Below, piece by piece: positions 1-8,144 of a stretch of 32,249 nucleotides of DNA. The notes below the pieces were generated by a model. That model had not been told where the DNA came from, did no database searches, and saw only the letters and a list, made by a program, of their open reading frames with translations. The DNA comes from Clostridiaceae bacterium. GTDB taxonomy: Bacteria; Bacillota; Clostridia; JAAYHZ01. The stretch's first letter is position 1. Every line of letters begins with the position of its first letter. Made by a program: the position numbers and the translations under genes. The stretch is taken from contig JAAYHZ010000071.1 in assembly GCA_012744235.1 (NCBI GenBank), forward strand, positions 1 to 32,249, in the 5' to 3' direction.

Positions 1-272
1 CCTTCTACCCGGTAAAAAGCAACGATTCCAAACGACTTGCGGAATGCATTCAAAATCGTATCCGGGAAATCGTGGATCCTACTAACAAGCGAGAGCCCCA
101 GGGTACCAAAGAAGAGCTGATTATTCTTAAAAACAACACGAAAACCATTTGCATTGTCGAGTGCGGATTCTTATCGAACCAAGAAGAGGAAAAAAGGCTT
201 CAGGACAGCGAGTACAGACAAAAAATCGCGGAAGCCGTAAAAGCGGGCATCGACGATTTCTTTAAACAATGA
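1..272 (+). CDS. cwlD: N-acetylmuramoyl-L-alanine amidase, C-terminal part (CwlD-like), 5' truncated
   Basis: Partial gene: the reading frame is open from base 3 and runs to a TGA at 270-272, so the start lies outside the window. The visible 89 residues contain FYPVKSNDSKRLAECIQ, a family segment before the last catalytic region, and IVECGFLSNQEEEKRL, the conserved 'E-x-GF-x-SN-x-E' motif of zinc amidases of the Amidase_3 family; its Glu is the catalytic residue. These enzymes cleave the bond between MurNAc and L-Ala in peptidoglycan. CwlD acts during spore cortex formation, making muramic-delta-lactam with PdaA. The sporulation context and short C-terminus suit CwlD, but a vegetative amidase of the same family cannot be excluded because the N-terminus is missing. 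Its last 11 bases overlap the 3' end of the convergent ABC-F gene. Confidence 0.8.
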   Translation, partial: FYPVKSNDSKRLAECIQNRIREIVDPTNKREPQGTKEELIILKNNTKTICIVECGFLSNQEEEKRLQDSEYRQKIAEAVKAGIDDFFKQ

Positions 273-2202
273 TATCGCCGTGTTCCTGAAGAAATGAACG
301 ATACGCATCTTCCTTGGATGCCCACTCCTCATACTTTTGCTCTAATATACCGGATTGTTCGTCTAACCGCTCCTGCAGCTCGGTTAAGCGTTCGTGGTCG
401 GACGAATAATCCGGATCGGACATTTCCGTTTCAATCAGGCGGATTTGTTCCTCGATTTCTTCGATTTCTTTTTCCAAGCGCTCCATCGCATTCTTTATTT
501 TCCGGTACTCGCTTGAAAGTTCCTTTCGTCGCAAATAGTCCAAGGCTTTTTGGGATTTTTCCGTCTTCCGGCTTTCCGTGCGCTCTTTTTCTTGTGCCAA
601 TCGTTCCTGCCATGCTTCATAATCGCCGGTAAAATCCGTGATGCCTTGGGGCGTGAAATTTAAAAATCTTGTCCCGATTTTCTGCACAAAATATCGGTCG
701 TGGGATACGCATAAAACCGCTCCCTCGAATTCCATTAAGGCGTTTTCCAATACTTCTCTCGAAGAGATGTCCAAGTTGTTGGTAGGCTCGTCCAATATCA
801 AAAAATCCGCATCGGATAAAAGGAGCTTTGCAATACTGACCCTTGTCTGTTCGCCGCCGCTTAGGGTGTTAATGATTTTAAAGACATCGTCTCCTTTGAA
901 CAAAAAGGCCGCCAAAAGGTTTCGAATTTGGGTTTCGGTGACTTTTTCATTACCCGCCCAAACCTCGTCGATAATGGTATTGTCCGGATCCAAATTTTCA
1001 AGCTCTTGGTCGAAGTAGGCGGTTTTCACCGTTTTTGCTATATGAAATTCCCCTTCGTCCGGCTCGATCTTTCCGGATATGATTTTTAACAGCGTGGATT
1101 TTCCGCAGCCGTTGGGTCCCGTGACGAAAACTTTTTCCCCTCTTCGGATTTGGAAGGTCAAATGGGAAAACAAATGCTTGCTGCCGTAGGATTTGGACAA
1201 ATCCTCCACCCACAGGACATCGTTGGAGGATACCACATCGGTTTTCAAGCGGATTAAAATTTTCTGCTCCGTCAAATTGGGTTTATCGATTCGCTCCATC
1301 TTCTCCAGCATTTTCATTCGGCTTTCGGCGGCGATAATGTTTCTTTCCCGATTCCATTGCCGCTGCTGTTCGATAAACTTTTCGATTTTCAATATTTTCG
1401 ATTGCTGTATTTTGTAGTGACGAGCTTGTATTTCGTACCGCTTTTCTTTCTTTCGAATAAATTCGGTATAGTTTCCGTTGTATTCGTTTAGCTTTTTATT
1501 ATCAATATGAATAATGCCGTTGACGGTCTTGTCTAAAAAGTAGCGGTCGTGGGAGATCACCATAAAAGCGCCGGTATAGCTTTTTAAGAAGTCTTCTAAC
1601 CAAGCGATGGATTCGATGTCCAAATGGTTGGTAGGCTCGTCCAACAAAAGAAGATCCGGCTTGGACAGCAAGAGCTTGGCCAAAGCGAAGCGGGTTTTTT
1701 GCCCTCCGCTTAGTGCCGATACCTTCAATGAAAAATTTTCTTGGCTAAAACCCAAGCCTTGCAGGACGCCTTTTGTCCTCGATATGTATTCGTATCCTTT
1801 CAGGCTCTCGAATTCTTCCGAAAGGCGCGATATTTGCTTGATCAGCCGAACCTGCTCCTCCGGGTCTTCGGTTTTGTGGAGGATTTGATTCAGCTCTTCC
1901 ATTTGCTTTTCTATTTGAATCACATCCTCAAATGCCCGCAGTCCTTCTTCCCAAAGGGTCAAGTCCTTGTTGAGCTGAAGGTCTTGCTCTAATGTGCCGA
2001 CGGTAATGCCGGGAGCAATGGTAATGGAGCCTTCGTCCGGTTCCAGCTTTTTTTGAATAAGGTGAAACAGGGTTGTTTTTCCGGAACCGTTCAGTCCTAC
2101 AACCCCGATTCTCGATTCGCCGAATATGTCCGCCGAAGCGTCTTTGAATATGACGTTGTCGCCGTATGAAAATGTCAAATTCTTTATCGTAATATATTTC
2201 AT
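262..2202 (-). CDS. ABC-F family ATPase (YdiF/Uup-like), 646 aa
   Basis: Soluble tandem ATPase without membrane domains; ABC-F proteins act on ribosomes (translation factors, some antibiotic-resistance proteins). Domain order: NBD1 with Walker A GLNGSGKTTL (about residues 36-45), signature LSGGQKTR and Walker B LLLLDEPTNHLD; a charged interdomain linker of about 80 residues (the P-site tRNA-interaction motif region); NBD2 with GPNGCGKSTLL, LSGGEQTR and FLILDEPTNNLD; then a C-terminal coiled coil rich in Glu/Lys/Arg. The coiled coil and length resemble B. subtilis YdiF or E. coli Uup more than the shorter EttA. I start at MKYITIKNLTF (ATG at 2202): a GGAAAGG-type site lies upstream, and the frame further upstream crosses an extended -10 promoter at 2231-2239. 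No resistance role can be inferred. It converges on the cwlD-like gene with an 11-base overlap. Confidence 0.9.
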   Translation of the reverse strand: MKYITIKNLTFSYGDNVIFKDASADIFGESRIGVVGLNGSGKTTLFHLIQKKLEPDEGSITIAPGITVGTLEQDLQLNKDLTLWEEGLRAFEDVIQIEKQMEELNQILHKTEDPEEQVRLIKQISRLSEEFESLKGYEYISRTKGVLQGLGFSQENFSLKVSALSGGQKTRFALAKLLLSKPDLLLLDEPTNHLDIESIAWLEDFLKSYTGAFMVISHDRYFLDKTVNGIIHIDNKKLNEYNGNYTEFIRKKEKRYEIQARHYKIQQSKILKIEKFIEQQRQWNRERNIIAAESRMKMLEKMERIDKPNLTEQKILIRLKTDVVSSNDVLWVEDLSKSYGSKHLFSHLTFQIRRGEKVFVTGPNGCGKSTLLKIISGKIEPDEGEFHIAKTVKTAYFDQELENLDPDNTIIDEVWAGNEKVTETQIRNLLAAFLFKGDDVFKIINTLSGGEQTRVSIAKLLLSDADFLILDEPTNNLDISSREVLENALMEFEGAVLCVSHDRYFVQKIGTRFLNFTPQGITDFTGDYEAWQERLAQEKERTESRKTEKSQKALDYLRRKELSSEYRKIKNAMERLEKEIEEIEEQIRLIETEMSDPDYSSDHERLTELQERLDEQSGILEQKYEEWASKEDAYRSFLQEHGDIIV

Positions 2203-2230
2203 GAAAAAATATCTGCCTTTCCGAAGGTCT

Positions 2231-2239
2231 ATTATACCA
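2231..2239 (-). promoter_or_regulatory. Extended -10 promoter for the ABC-F gene
   Basis: Read on the minus strand this is TGGTATAAT, a perfect extended -10. No good -35 lies at the usual distance. Transcription would begin near 2224, about 22 bases before the chosen ATG, which supports the shorter start of the ABC-F protein. Confidence 0.65.
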
Positions 2240-2271
2240 CAGGAAATCCAAAGCAGGAACCCGCCTTCATT

Positions 2272-2299
2272 TTGCTTTTCAAAGCGTAAGTGGTATAAT
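2272..2299 (+). promoter_or_regulatory. Sigma-A promoter for the glycosidase-like lipoprotein
   Basis: TTGCTT (2272-2277), 16-base spacer, TATAAT (2294-2299) preceded by TGG, so an extended -10. It lies about 33 bases before the GTG start at 2332. It mirrors the divergent ABC-F promoter: 2230-2240 and 2290-2300 are 11-base inverted copies. Confidence 0.7.
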
Positions 2300-2331
2300 A
2301 CTTCCATTAAGAAATAAGGAGAAATGTCACC

Positions 2332-5115
2332 GTGAGAAAATCATCAATAATTCCGCTGATATTGTTATTTACATATATACTGTTTCTATTGTCCTCCTGC
2401 AGTCCAAAGCAGGATACCTATCAGGAAACCGAAACAACCGTAACAACGTCCGTTGAAACAACAACCGAAAAGGAGACGGAGAATATGGAAGTCATAAGCT
2501 ACAAGGACCCGGAAATGCCCTATCTGTTTTTTGATCCTTGCGATTCTCTTGCCGAATTCGAATGGAGAACCTCCGGCGTGTCCGATCAAGTGATTATCGG
2601 CGATTCTACCTTGGACAACAAAAGCTTGCAGGTGGAAGAAGGCTATTTCGGTATTTACGCGGACAAGGAAACCGGAACCTATGCATCCGTTGGCAAGAGC
2701 GTGGATATCGGAAGCGGACCGTGGATTTTCGAAATTCGAATGGATATTAAGGATTTGATCGTTCCCTCCGCCAACAAAGAATGGAGGGGTCTTGTGTTTG
2801 ACATTTTTGCCGCCAACAAAAGATTCTATATCGCGATAAACGGAAACGGCAACGTGTACGGGCAGCAGGGAAATAACAATACCCAAACTCCCATCCGCGT
2901 AGAAAACTACAAAGGATTTCACACCTGGCGCTTTATCTATAACGGGGTGTCGAAGATGTTCGTTTTGGTAGACGATCAACCCGTAGGAAGCTTTGACGGA
3001 CCTTGGACTGTCGCCGACGCACCGGACGGCATTAATATAAGGAACGTACCTTTAAACATTGAAAAAGGGAAGAACCATGTAATTATCGACCACATCGGAT
3101 TCAGCAAGGAAGGAATACCGGATTGGATCGAAAGCGATCCGAAGATTGCCTTTGTCAACGTCATGCCGAAATCCGACAGCAAGGATATTTTGATAACCGC
3201 AAGGGTAACCAACATTCAAAAAGAATGGATTTCGGACGGAAAAACCCGTGTGGACCTTTACTTAATGTCGGGAAAAGACGTGGTATCTCAAACCGGATCC
3301 GTACTGTCCGCCGGTTACGCTTATGTACATATGAATTCCAACAACCAAACCGGGATCTATGATTTAAAGGCTTTCTTAATACGTGACAATACCATTATTC
3401 ACGAATTCAACAGAAAAATCTATATTCCCGCAAGCACGGAATCGGTACCGAAGGGCGGAAAAATCGCGTCGGTTCCCGGAAAAACCTATTTGTTTGACCA
3501 AATGGAGTTTATCGAAGGTTACAAAGAAAAGAATTGGAAGCTATATAAATACAAATACAACGGCAATGAAGAGGAGTATTACTTCCTTGACAGCGTGGCC
3601 TCCTCCGAAGAGATTGAAATCCCGGTAGATGCGGTAGGCTGGTTCGGCATTGTGATGGGATATTTTAACGGAACCCAAGCCGTTGCGGCGGATCTTGGAG
3701 AAGGCTATCGGGAAATCGAAGTGGAAAAAACCATCTTCTTGCCCAAATACGAAACGGGAGACGGCATCTTAAAGGAAGTCTTCTTAGGAGCGGCGAATTT
3801 TACGGGACAAAAATTAAAGCTAAAGGCGGCAAGTCCGAAAAAAGCTCGTATTGCCTATATTAAATTCATAGGCTTAAGCGATGAAGAAGTTTCGGTCTAT
3901 AACTCCTCCTCCGACGGGGTAAAGCGGGCCATTTTTAACAACGACGGGTATTCGGATTTTTGCTCCGGCTATTATCCGGATTTATCGTCTCTTCTTCAAA
4001 GAGCCGTGGATATTTATAAAGATAAGGATGTGGGGATATTTGAATTTTGCTTGGGCACCACCTTCGCATTGAATCACAACAGCAGTATTGTGGGAAAACC
4101 CTTCGAAAGCATCAGCGAATATGCAAAAGACCATCTGATGCGGGATATAGACAAAACGGGAGTAAATCAAATTACGTATTTTTCAAATAGAGACATCATT
4201 CCCGTCCAAGAGGTTGCGAAAAGAGCCGACGAATACGGCATTAAAACCTTCGCTTCCTTACGTATGAACGCCTTTTACGATCCGAATGCTTATCCTTGGC
4301 TGAACGGCAATGTTTACGATCAATACGCCGATTATCGGATCAAGAATGCATACGGAGAGTATACGAAAAACATCAGCTACGCTTCGGAAACGATCCGCAA
4401 TCTCATAATCGATATTTTAGTCGAAGCGGCATCCTTCGAAGGGGTGGACGGTGTGAATTTGGACTTTAACCGTTATCCGGACTGCTTAGGCTACGAAGAC
4501 GAATTGGTAGACCCCTTCATCGAAGAATACGGATTTGACCCGAGAAAAGAAATGAACGAGGCCCAAAAAGAAGAATGGATTGCTTGTAAAGCCTCCGTTT
4601 ACAATGAATTTCTGAGGACTTTAAGAGAGAAGCTGCCGGACAAAGAAATATCCGTTCGTATTCCCGAAACCGGCTGGAAAGAATACGGATTCGATTTAAA
4701 AACCTGGATCCAAGAAGGATACATCGATATTTTGATTCCTTCTACCGTCGGGTATGAGAACTTTTACGACATTACGCCCTTCGTAGAACTGGTAAAAGGC
4801 AGCGACGTTTTGTTGTACGGGGGAATTAACCACTATTTGGGCGGTCACGATATGACCAAGCAGGAGGAAGATTTAATCAAAAAAGGCGTTCAAGTGGACT
4901 TGGGACACAGCTATGTAACCTTGGATCAATACTTGGAACGAGCCTATGAGCTGTACAAGGCAGGCTGTGACGGTATCCACGTCTTCAACAATTGGAAGGA
5001 CCAAGCGCTGATCGGCTTGATCGGTGATAAACAATACGTTGTCAAGTGGTATACCTTTACGTTCCCTTCCAAAGCAAAGAGCGAGACGGTAACTTTGGAA
5101 AAGGCGGAAGAATAA
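2332..5115 (+). CDS. Lipoprotein with a C-terminal family-10-like glycosyl hydrolase (GHL10-type) domain, 927 aa
   Basis: Probable surface-anchored polysaccharide-active protein. The N-terminus has a short basic region, a hydrophobic stretch and a lipobox LLSSC (Cys23), then a Thr/Glu-rich linker. Residues about 60-260 look like a beta-sandwich (concanavalin/LamG-like, with GPWIFEIRMDIK and the FHTWRFIYNG strand); the middle is beta-rich and not recognised. Residues about 560-920 look like the TIM barrel of putative family-10 glycosyl hydrolases: TFASLRMNAFYD, ISYASETIRNLIIDIL, FEGVDGVNLDFNRYP and IDILIPSTVGYENF. The acidic residues in DGVNLDFNRYP are candidate active-site residues; substrate unknown. 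The start is GTG at 2332, set by AAGGAG (2316-2321) ten bases upstream. It is monocistronic, with its own promoter, and ends with tandem TAA TAG. I see no clear terminator after it. Assignment to a glycosidase superfamily is moderately sure; activity is inference. Confidence 0.7.
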   Translation: MRKSSIIPLILLFTYILFLLSSCSPKQDTYQETETTVTTSVETTTEKETENMEVISYKDPEMPYLFFDPCDSLAEFEWRTSGVSDQVIIGDSTLDNKSLQVEEGYFGIYADKETGTYASVGKSVDIGSGPWIFEIRMDIKDLIVPSANKEWRGLVFDIFAANKRFYIAINGNGNVYGQQGNNNTQTPIRVENYKGFHTWRFIYNGVSKMFVLVDDQPVGSFDGPWTVADAPDGINIRNVPLNIEKGKNHVIIDHIGFSKEGIPDWIESDPKIAFVNVMPKSDSKDILITARVTNIQKEWISDGKTRVDLYLMSGKDVVSQTGSVLSAGYAYVHMNSNNQTGIYDLKAFLIRDNTIIHEFNRKIYIPASTESVPKGGKIASVPGKTYLFDQMEFIEGYKEKNWKLYKYKYNGNEEEYYFLDSVASSEEIEIPVDAVGWFGIVMGYFNGTQAVAADLGEGYREIEVEKTIFLPKYETGDGILKEVFLGAANFTGQKLKLKAASPKKARIAYIKFIGLSDEEVSVYNSSSDGVKRAIFNNDGYSDFCSGYYPDLSSLLQRAVDIYKDKDVGIFEFCLGTTFALNHNSSIVGKPFESISEYAKDHLMRDIDKTGVNQITYFSNRDIIPVQEVAKRADEYGIKTFASLRMNAFYDPNAYPWLNGNVYDQYADYRIKNAYGEYTKNISYASETIRNLIIDILVEAASFEGVDGVNLDFNRYPDCLGYEDELVDPFIEEYGFDPRKEMNEAQKEEWIACKASVYNEFLRTLREKLPDKEISVRIPETGWKEYGFDLKTWIQEGYIDILIPSTVGYENFYDITPFVELVKGSDVLLYGGINHYLGGHDMTKQEEDLIKKGVQVDLGHSYVTLDQYLERAYELYKAGCDGIHVFNNWKDQALIGLIGDKQYVVKWYTFTFPSKAKSETVTLEKAEE

Positions 5116-5146
5116 TAGAGCTTCGGGTGTACGATTTTGTGGCATT

Positions 5147-5175
5147 TTGACATTTTGCCATGATTAAGGTATAAT
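5147..5175 (+). promoter_or_regulatory. Consensus sigma-A promoter of the carD-yacL-ispD operon
   Basis: TTGACA (5147-5152), 17-base spacer, TATAAT (5170-5175): a perfect consensus. Transcription would start near 5182, which excludes an upstream ATG at 5180 as the carD start and favours the ATG at 5249. Confidence 0.85.
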
Positions 5176-5248
5176 AAGAATGTTTAATGGTAATCCGGCA
5201 GTAAATGATGTATGGATAGGATTAAATATATTACTGCGGGAGGATAAT

Positions 5249-5692
5249 ATGTTTGAAATTGGAGACAAGATCGTATACCCTCTCCACGGAGCGGGTGAAA
5301 TTGAGAAAATCGAAAAGAAAGAGATATTAGGGGAAGTAAAGGAATACTATGTTTTAAAGATGCCCTTCGGAGACATGAAGGTCATGATTCCTATTTCCAA
5401 TTCGGATGAAATCGGTATTCGGAGTATTATTTCTAAAAATCGCGCATATCAAGTGATTGATTTCTTCTCGCCTAAAAAGGTTGACGACAATACCAACTGG
5501 AACAAAAGGTACCGTGAAAACATGGACCGGTTGAAGACCGGAGACATCGAAGAAGTGGCGGATGTGGTAAACACATTAATGGTGCGTGAAAAGGAAAAAG
5601 GATTGTCTACCGGGGAACGGAAGATGTTAAACAGTGCAAAAAAGATATTGTACAGCGAAATGATGATAGCCGCAGGCTTTAACATGGAATAG
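5249..5692 (+). CDS. carD: CarD/CdnL-family RNA polymerase-binding regulator, 147 aa
   Basis: CarD-family proteins bind the RNA polymerase beta subunit through an N-terminal Tudor-like domain and stabilise open complexes through a C-terminal helical domain. The N-terminal domain is clear: MFEIGDKIVYPLHGAGEIE, the strand EYYVLKMPFGDMKVMIP, then a helical C-terminal part with NWNKRYRENMDRLKTGD, VADVVNTLMVREKEKGLS and TGERKMLNSAKKILYSE. The ATG at 5249 follows GGGAGG and fits the promoter at 5147-5175. First gene of a carD-yacL-ispD run, an arrangement known in Clostridia. Odd point: the frame stops at TAG (5690-5692), just where relatives usually have a last helix, and the same frame continues for 15 more codons to TAA at 5738-5740 with a helix-like sequence (LENRIQHKLCDEAKG). 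The protein may be slightly truncated, read through, or simply end here. Confidence 0.9.
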   Translation: MFEIGDKIVYPLHGAGEIEKIEKKEILGEVKEYYVLKMPFGDMKVMIPISNSDEIGIRSIISKNRAYQVIDFFSPKKVDDNTNWNKRYRENMDRLKTGDIEEVADVVNTLMVREKEKGLSTGERKMLNSAKKILYSEMMIAAGFNME

Positions 5693-5775
5693 CTGGAAAA
5701 CAGGATTCAGCATAAGCTGTGCGACGAAGCAAAAGGCTAAAGTATGAAAAGAAAAAAGATACAGGGAGATACATC

Positions 5776-6819
5776 ATGCTCGACCGAATCATTAAATATT
5801 TATTTGCACTGATCGGTGCTTTTACCGGCGTTTCGTTAGTTAGGTTCTTTGTCAAATCCGTGGACTTTGAAGCGTTAGGCACCGTTCAAATCGCACTGTA
5901 TGTATTGGCCGGCATCATAACCGCAATGGTTTTTTTCATATTCGGATCCAATCTGGTTCAATTAATCGACAATCTGTATTCGCAAGCAGAAAAAATTCTG
6001 CATAAAATGACCATTTACGAAGTGTCTATTACGGCACTCGGATTAATAGCCGGATTAATCATTGCCAATTTAATATCCATACCCATTTACAGAATCCCGG
6101 TGGTCGGCATGCCGATTGCCGTATTGCTCAATATCTTTTTCGGTGTTCTGGGAATGGCGGTTTCCATTACCAAAAAGAGCGAAAACTTTATTGAATCCTT
6201 CAAAAAAAGAAACCAGTCGGAAATCAGACCCAAGGTCATCGATACCAGCGTCATTATCGACGGCCGCATCGGCGATTTGGTCAAATGCGGCTTTATCGAA
6301 GGAAGACTGGTGGTTCCCTCCTTTGTATTGAACGAGTTAAGGCATATAGCGGATTCGAAAGACGATTTGACGCGAAGCAAAGGAAGAAGAGGATTGGATA
6401 TTTTAAACTCGATGCAGGAAGACAGCAATATTTATCTGGACACACCTACGGTCTATATGGACAAGGACGAGGAAGTGGACAGCGCCCTTTTAAGGTACGC
6501 TTCCGAGATCAATGCCCAAGTTTTGACCCTTGATTACAACTTGAATAAAATCGCATCGTTTAAAGGTGTTCAGGTTTTGAACATAAACGAATTGTGCAAC
6601 GCTCTAAAACCCATCGCTTTGCCGGGAGACGAAATGAGCATCCAGGTCATCAAGTCCGGCAAGGAAGAAAAACAAGGCGTCGGCTTTTTGGAAGACGGAA
6701 CCATGGTGGTTGTTGAAAACGGTATTAAGTTTATCGGCAGCAGCGTAGACGTGGTGGTTACCAAAGTGCTTCAAACCAACGCCGGTCGAATGATATTCTC
6801 GAGAGTTAAAGGCAGTTAG
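5776..6819 (+). CDS. PIN/TRAM-domain membrane protein (YacL family), 347 aa
   Basis: Integral membrane protein of unknown exact role with a PIN (PilT N-terminal) nuclease-like domain and a C-terminal TRAM RNA-binding domain. About four hydrophobic helices lie in residues 1-130. The PIN domain begins near residue 153 with VIDTSVIIDGRIGDLVK (Asp156 a likely metal ligand), then VVPSFVLNELRHIAD (Glu), LTRSKGRRGLDIL and VLTLDYNLNKIA with further acidic residues. The TRAM part is seen in KQGVGFLEDGTMVVVENG. The ATG at 5776 sits seven bases after GGAG; the frame opens further upstream but without a better site. It is 83 bases after carD and one base before ispD, so almost surely co-transcribed. The same PIN/TRAM-ispD neighbourhood occurs in Bacillus (yacL-ispD-ispF). 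Probably an endoribonuclease, by family only. Confidence 0.9.
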   Translation: MLDRIIKYLFALIGAFTGVSLVRFFVKSVDFEALGTVQIALYVLAGIITAMVFFIFGSNLVQLIDNLYSQAEKILHKMTIYEVSITALGLIAGLIIANLISIPIYRIPVVGMPIAVLLNIFFGVLGMAVSITKKSENFIESFKKRNQSEIRPKVIDTSVIIDGRIGDLVKCGFIEGRLVVPSFVLNELRHIADSKDDLTRSKGRRGLDILNSMQEDSNIYLDTPTVYMDKDEEVDSALLRYASEINAQVLTLDYNLNKIASFKGVQVLNINELCNALKPIALPGDEMSIQVIKSGKEEKQGVGFLEDGTMVVVENGIKFIGSSVDVVVTKVLQTNAGRMIFSRVKGS

Positions 6820-6820
6820 A

Positions 6821-7546
6821 ATGATGAATAGGGATTTTTCCGTCAGTGCGGTTATTGTGGCTGCGGGCAGAGGAACGCGAGCCGGCTTGAAGATGAATAA
6901 AGTGTATGCCGGCTTGAAGGGACAGCCTGTTCTTGTTCATTCCATACTTCCCTTTTTGCAATTGCCGCAAACCAAGCAAGTCATCGTTTCCATTTCCCAA
7001 GACGACCTTTTTTATTTCAACCGCTTGGTTTTGGAAAATGAAAAAATTAAAAAATACAATGATAAAATTACTTTTGCTTACGGCGGTGCCACAAGGCAGG
7101 AATCGGTGTATAACGGACTTTTAAAAACGGATCCCGAAACCACCCTTGTTGCGGTCCATGACGGTGCACGCCCCTTGGTCCGCATCGCCGACATCTACAA
7201 AGTATTCGATAAAGCCTTGTCCGTAGGAAGCGCTTGCTTGGGCGTCAAGGTGAAGGATACCGTAAAAAGAACGGATCAAAACGGATTCATTACGGAAACC
7301 TTGAACCGGGAAGAATTGATTGCGATGCAAACGCCCCAAGTGTTTCGAAGAGAAATCATTTTGGATTCATACGAGCAAGCCTTTGCCAAAAACCTTCAGG
7401 GAAGCGATGACGCTACCCTTGCCGAAATGGCGGGATACAAGGTAGCCGTTGTTTTAGGATCCCACGACAATATTAAAATCACCACCCCGGAGGATTTTAC
7501 GATTGCCGAAAGATTATTGGAAGTCATCTTATCCGAAGATTTATGA
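6821..7546 (+). CDS. ispD: 2-C-methyl-D-erythritol 4-phosphate cytidylyltransferase (IspD), 241 aa
   Basis: Third step of the MEP isoprenoid pathway: CTP plus MEP gives CDP-methylerythritol and pyrophosphate. The sequence shows the nucleotidyltransferase loop VIVAAGRGTRAG with a downstream Asn-Lys pair (MNKVYAGLKG), VAVHDGARPLV, VKVKDTVKRT, MQTPQVF, SDDATLAE and the C-terminal KITTPEDF. All are family hallmarks, and the length is normal. The start is ATG at 6821 or the adjacent ATG at 6824, with AAAGG about eight bases upstream. It follows yacL by one base, so translation may be coupled. It ends four bases from the 3' end of ispF, which lies on the opposite strand. That is unusual, since ispD and ispF are normally co-directional or fused. 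No hairpin separates the two. Confidence 0.95.
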   Translation: MMNRDFSVSAVIVAAGRGTRAGLKMNKVYAGLKGQPVLVHSILPFLQLPQTKQVIVSISQDDLFYFNRLVLENEKIKKYNDKITFAYGGATRQESVYNGLLKTDPETTLVAVHDGARPLVRIADIYKVFDKALSVGSACLGVKVKDTVKRTDQNGFITETLNREELIAMQTPQVFRREIILDSYEQAFAKNLQGSDDATLAEMAGYKVAVVLGSHDNIKITTPEDFTIAERLLEVILSEDL

Positions 7547-7550
7547 TTTT

Positions 7551-8039
7551 TTATACGGATTCGGGAGTACACAATACGGTCAGGATGCAAAAGGCTTGAA
7601 TCCCCAAGCCCTGCCCGAATGCCGTAAGGCCTTCTCCCGATGTTGCGGTAATTCCTACGGAATCGGGAGATATGGACAAAAGGTCCGCTACGGATTTTTT
7701 CATCAAAGGAATATGGTCGAAAAGCTTCGGAGTTTTGCATTCAATGGAGATGGCCACATGGGAGACGGTCATACGGTTCATGTATTTTAAAGCTTCCTTA
7801 ACGTAAGCCTTGCTGTCCGTAATACCGGATTTGCACATATCGTCTGCGATTTTCCCTAGTATATTTACGCCGGTCACCGAAGAAATGGCATTGGTTAAGG
7901 CATGCAAAACCACGTCGGCGTCGCTGTTTCCGTCTAAAGCCTTATGCCGGGGTATGATAAGGCCTCCTAACACCAAGGGTTTTCCCGACGGCTTTTCTTC
8001 GAAACGGTGGCTGTCTTGACCGATTCCCACTTTGATCAT
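7551..8039 (-). CDS. ispF: Divergent 2-C-methyl-D-erythritol 2,4-cyclodiphosphate synthase (IspF), 162 aa
   Basis: IspF cyclises CDP-methylerythritol 2-phosphate to MEcPP with release of CMP. Metal ligands are present: Asp and His in GIGQDSHRF, and the His in DADVVLHAL. PKLFDHIPLM and the nucleotide-binding C-terminus also fit. It departs from the usual type at several places: Asn instead of His in GNSDADV, Asn instead of Asp after HALT, no DIG-x-HFPDTD segment (instead VNILGKIADDMCKSGITDS), and ATSGEGLTAFGQGLG instead of the usual TTTE-LGF-GRGEG form. From memory this resembles the 'GQDSHRF' IspF group of Chlamydiae and Patescibacteria, which suggests a separate subfamily and possible transfer. 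The RBS is AAGGAGATG on the minus strand. It has its own promoter and is divergent from proS. Being the only ispF near ispD, it is probably functional. Confidence 0.88.
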   Translation of the reverse strand: MIKVGIGQDSHRFEEKPSGKPLVLGGLIIPRHKALDGNSDADVVLHALTNAISSVTGVNILGKIADDMCKSGITDSKAYVKEALKYMNRMTVSHVAISIECKTPKLFDHIPLMKKSVADLLSISPDSVGITATSGEGLTAFGQGLGIQAFCILTVLCTPESV

Positions 8040-8063
8040 GTTTTTTTCATCTCCTTTTTCGCC

Positions 8064-8072
8064 ATTATAGCA
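8064..8072 (-). promoter_or_regulatory. Extended -10 promoter for ispF
   Basis: On the minus strand this reads TGCTATAAT, a perfect extended -10, 25 bases upstream of the ispF ATG. I see no convincing -35. It is separated from the divergent proS promoter by about 40 bases. Confidence 0.6.
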
Positions 8073-8109
8073 TAAACTCCGATTTTTTGAGGAATAAGCG
8101 GGAATATAT

Positions 8110-8138
8110 TTGACAATATTTTATGATTCGTATATATT
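8110..8138 (+). promoter_or_regulatory. Sigma-A promoter of the proS T-box leader
   Basis: TTGACA (8110-8115), 17-base spacer, TATATT (8133-8138). Transcription would start near 8145, giving a leader of about 275 bases before the proS ATG. Confidence 0.8.
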
Positions 8139-8144
8139 GATAAA

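Noticed and set aside
2203-2307. Longer N-terminus of the ABC-F protein
   Set aside because: The extra codons cross an extended -10 promoter, and the sequence is unlike ABC-F N-termini, which start at MKYITIKNL.
5180-5248. Upstream in-frame extension of carD from an ATG at 5180
   Set aside because: It starts at the predicted transcription start of a consensus promoter and has no ribosome site; the ATG at 5249 has GGGAGG and matches the family N-terminus.
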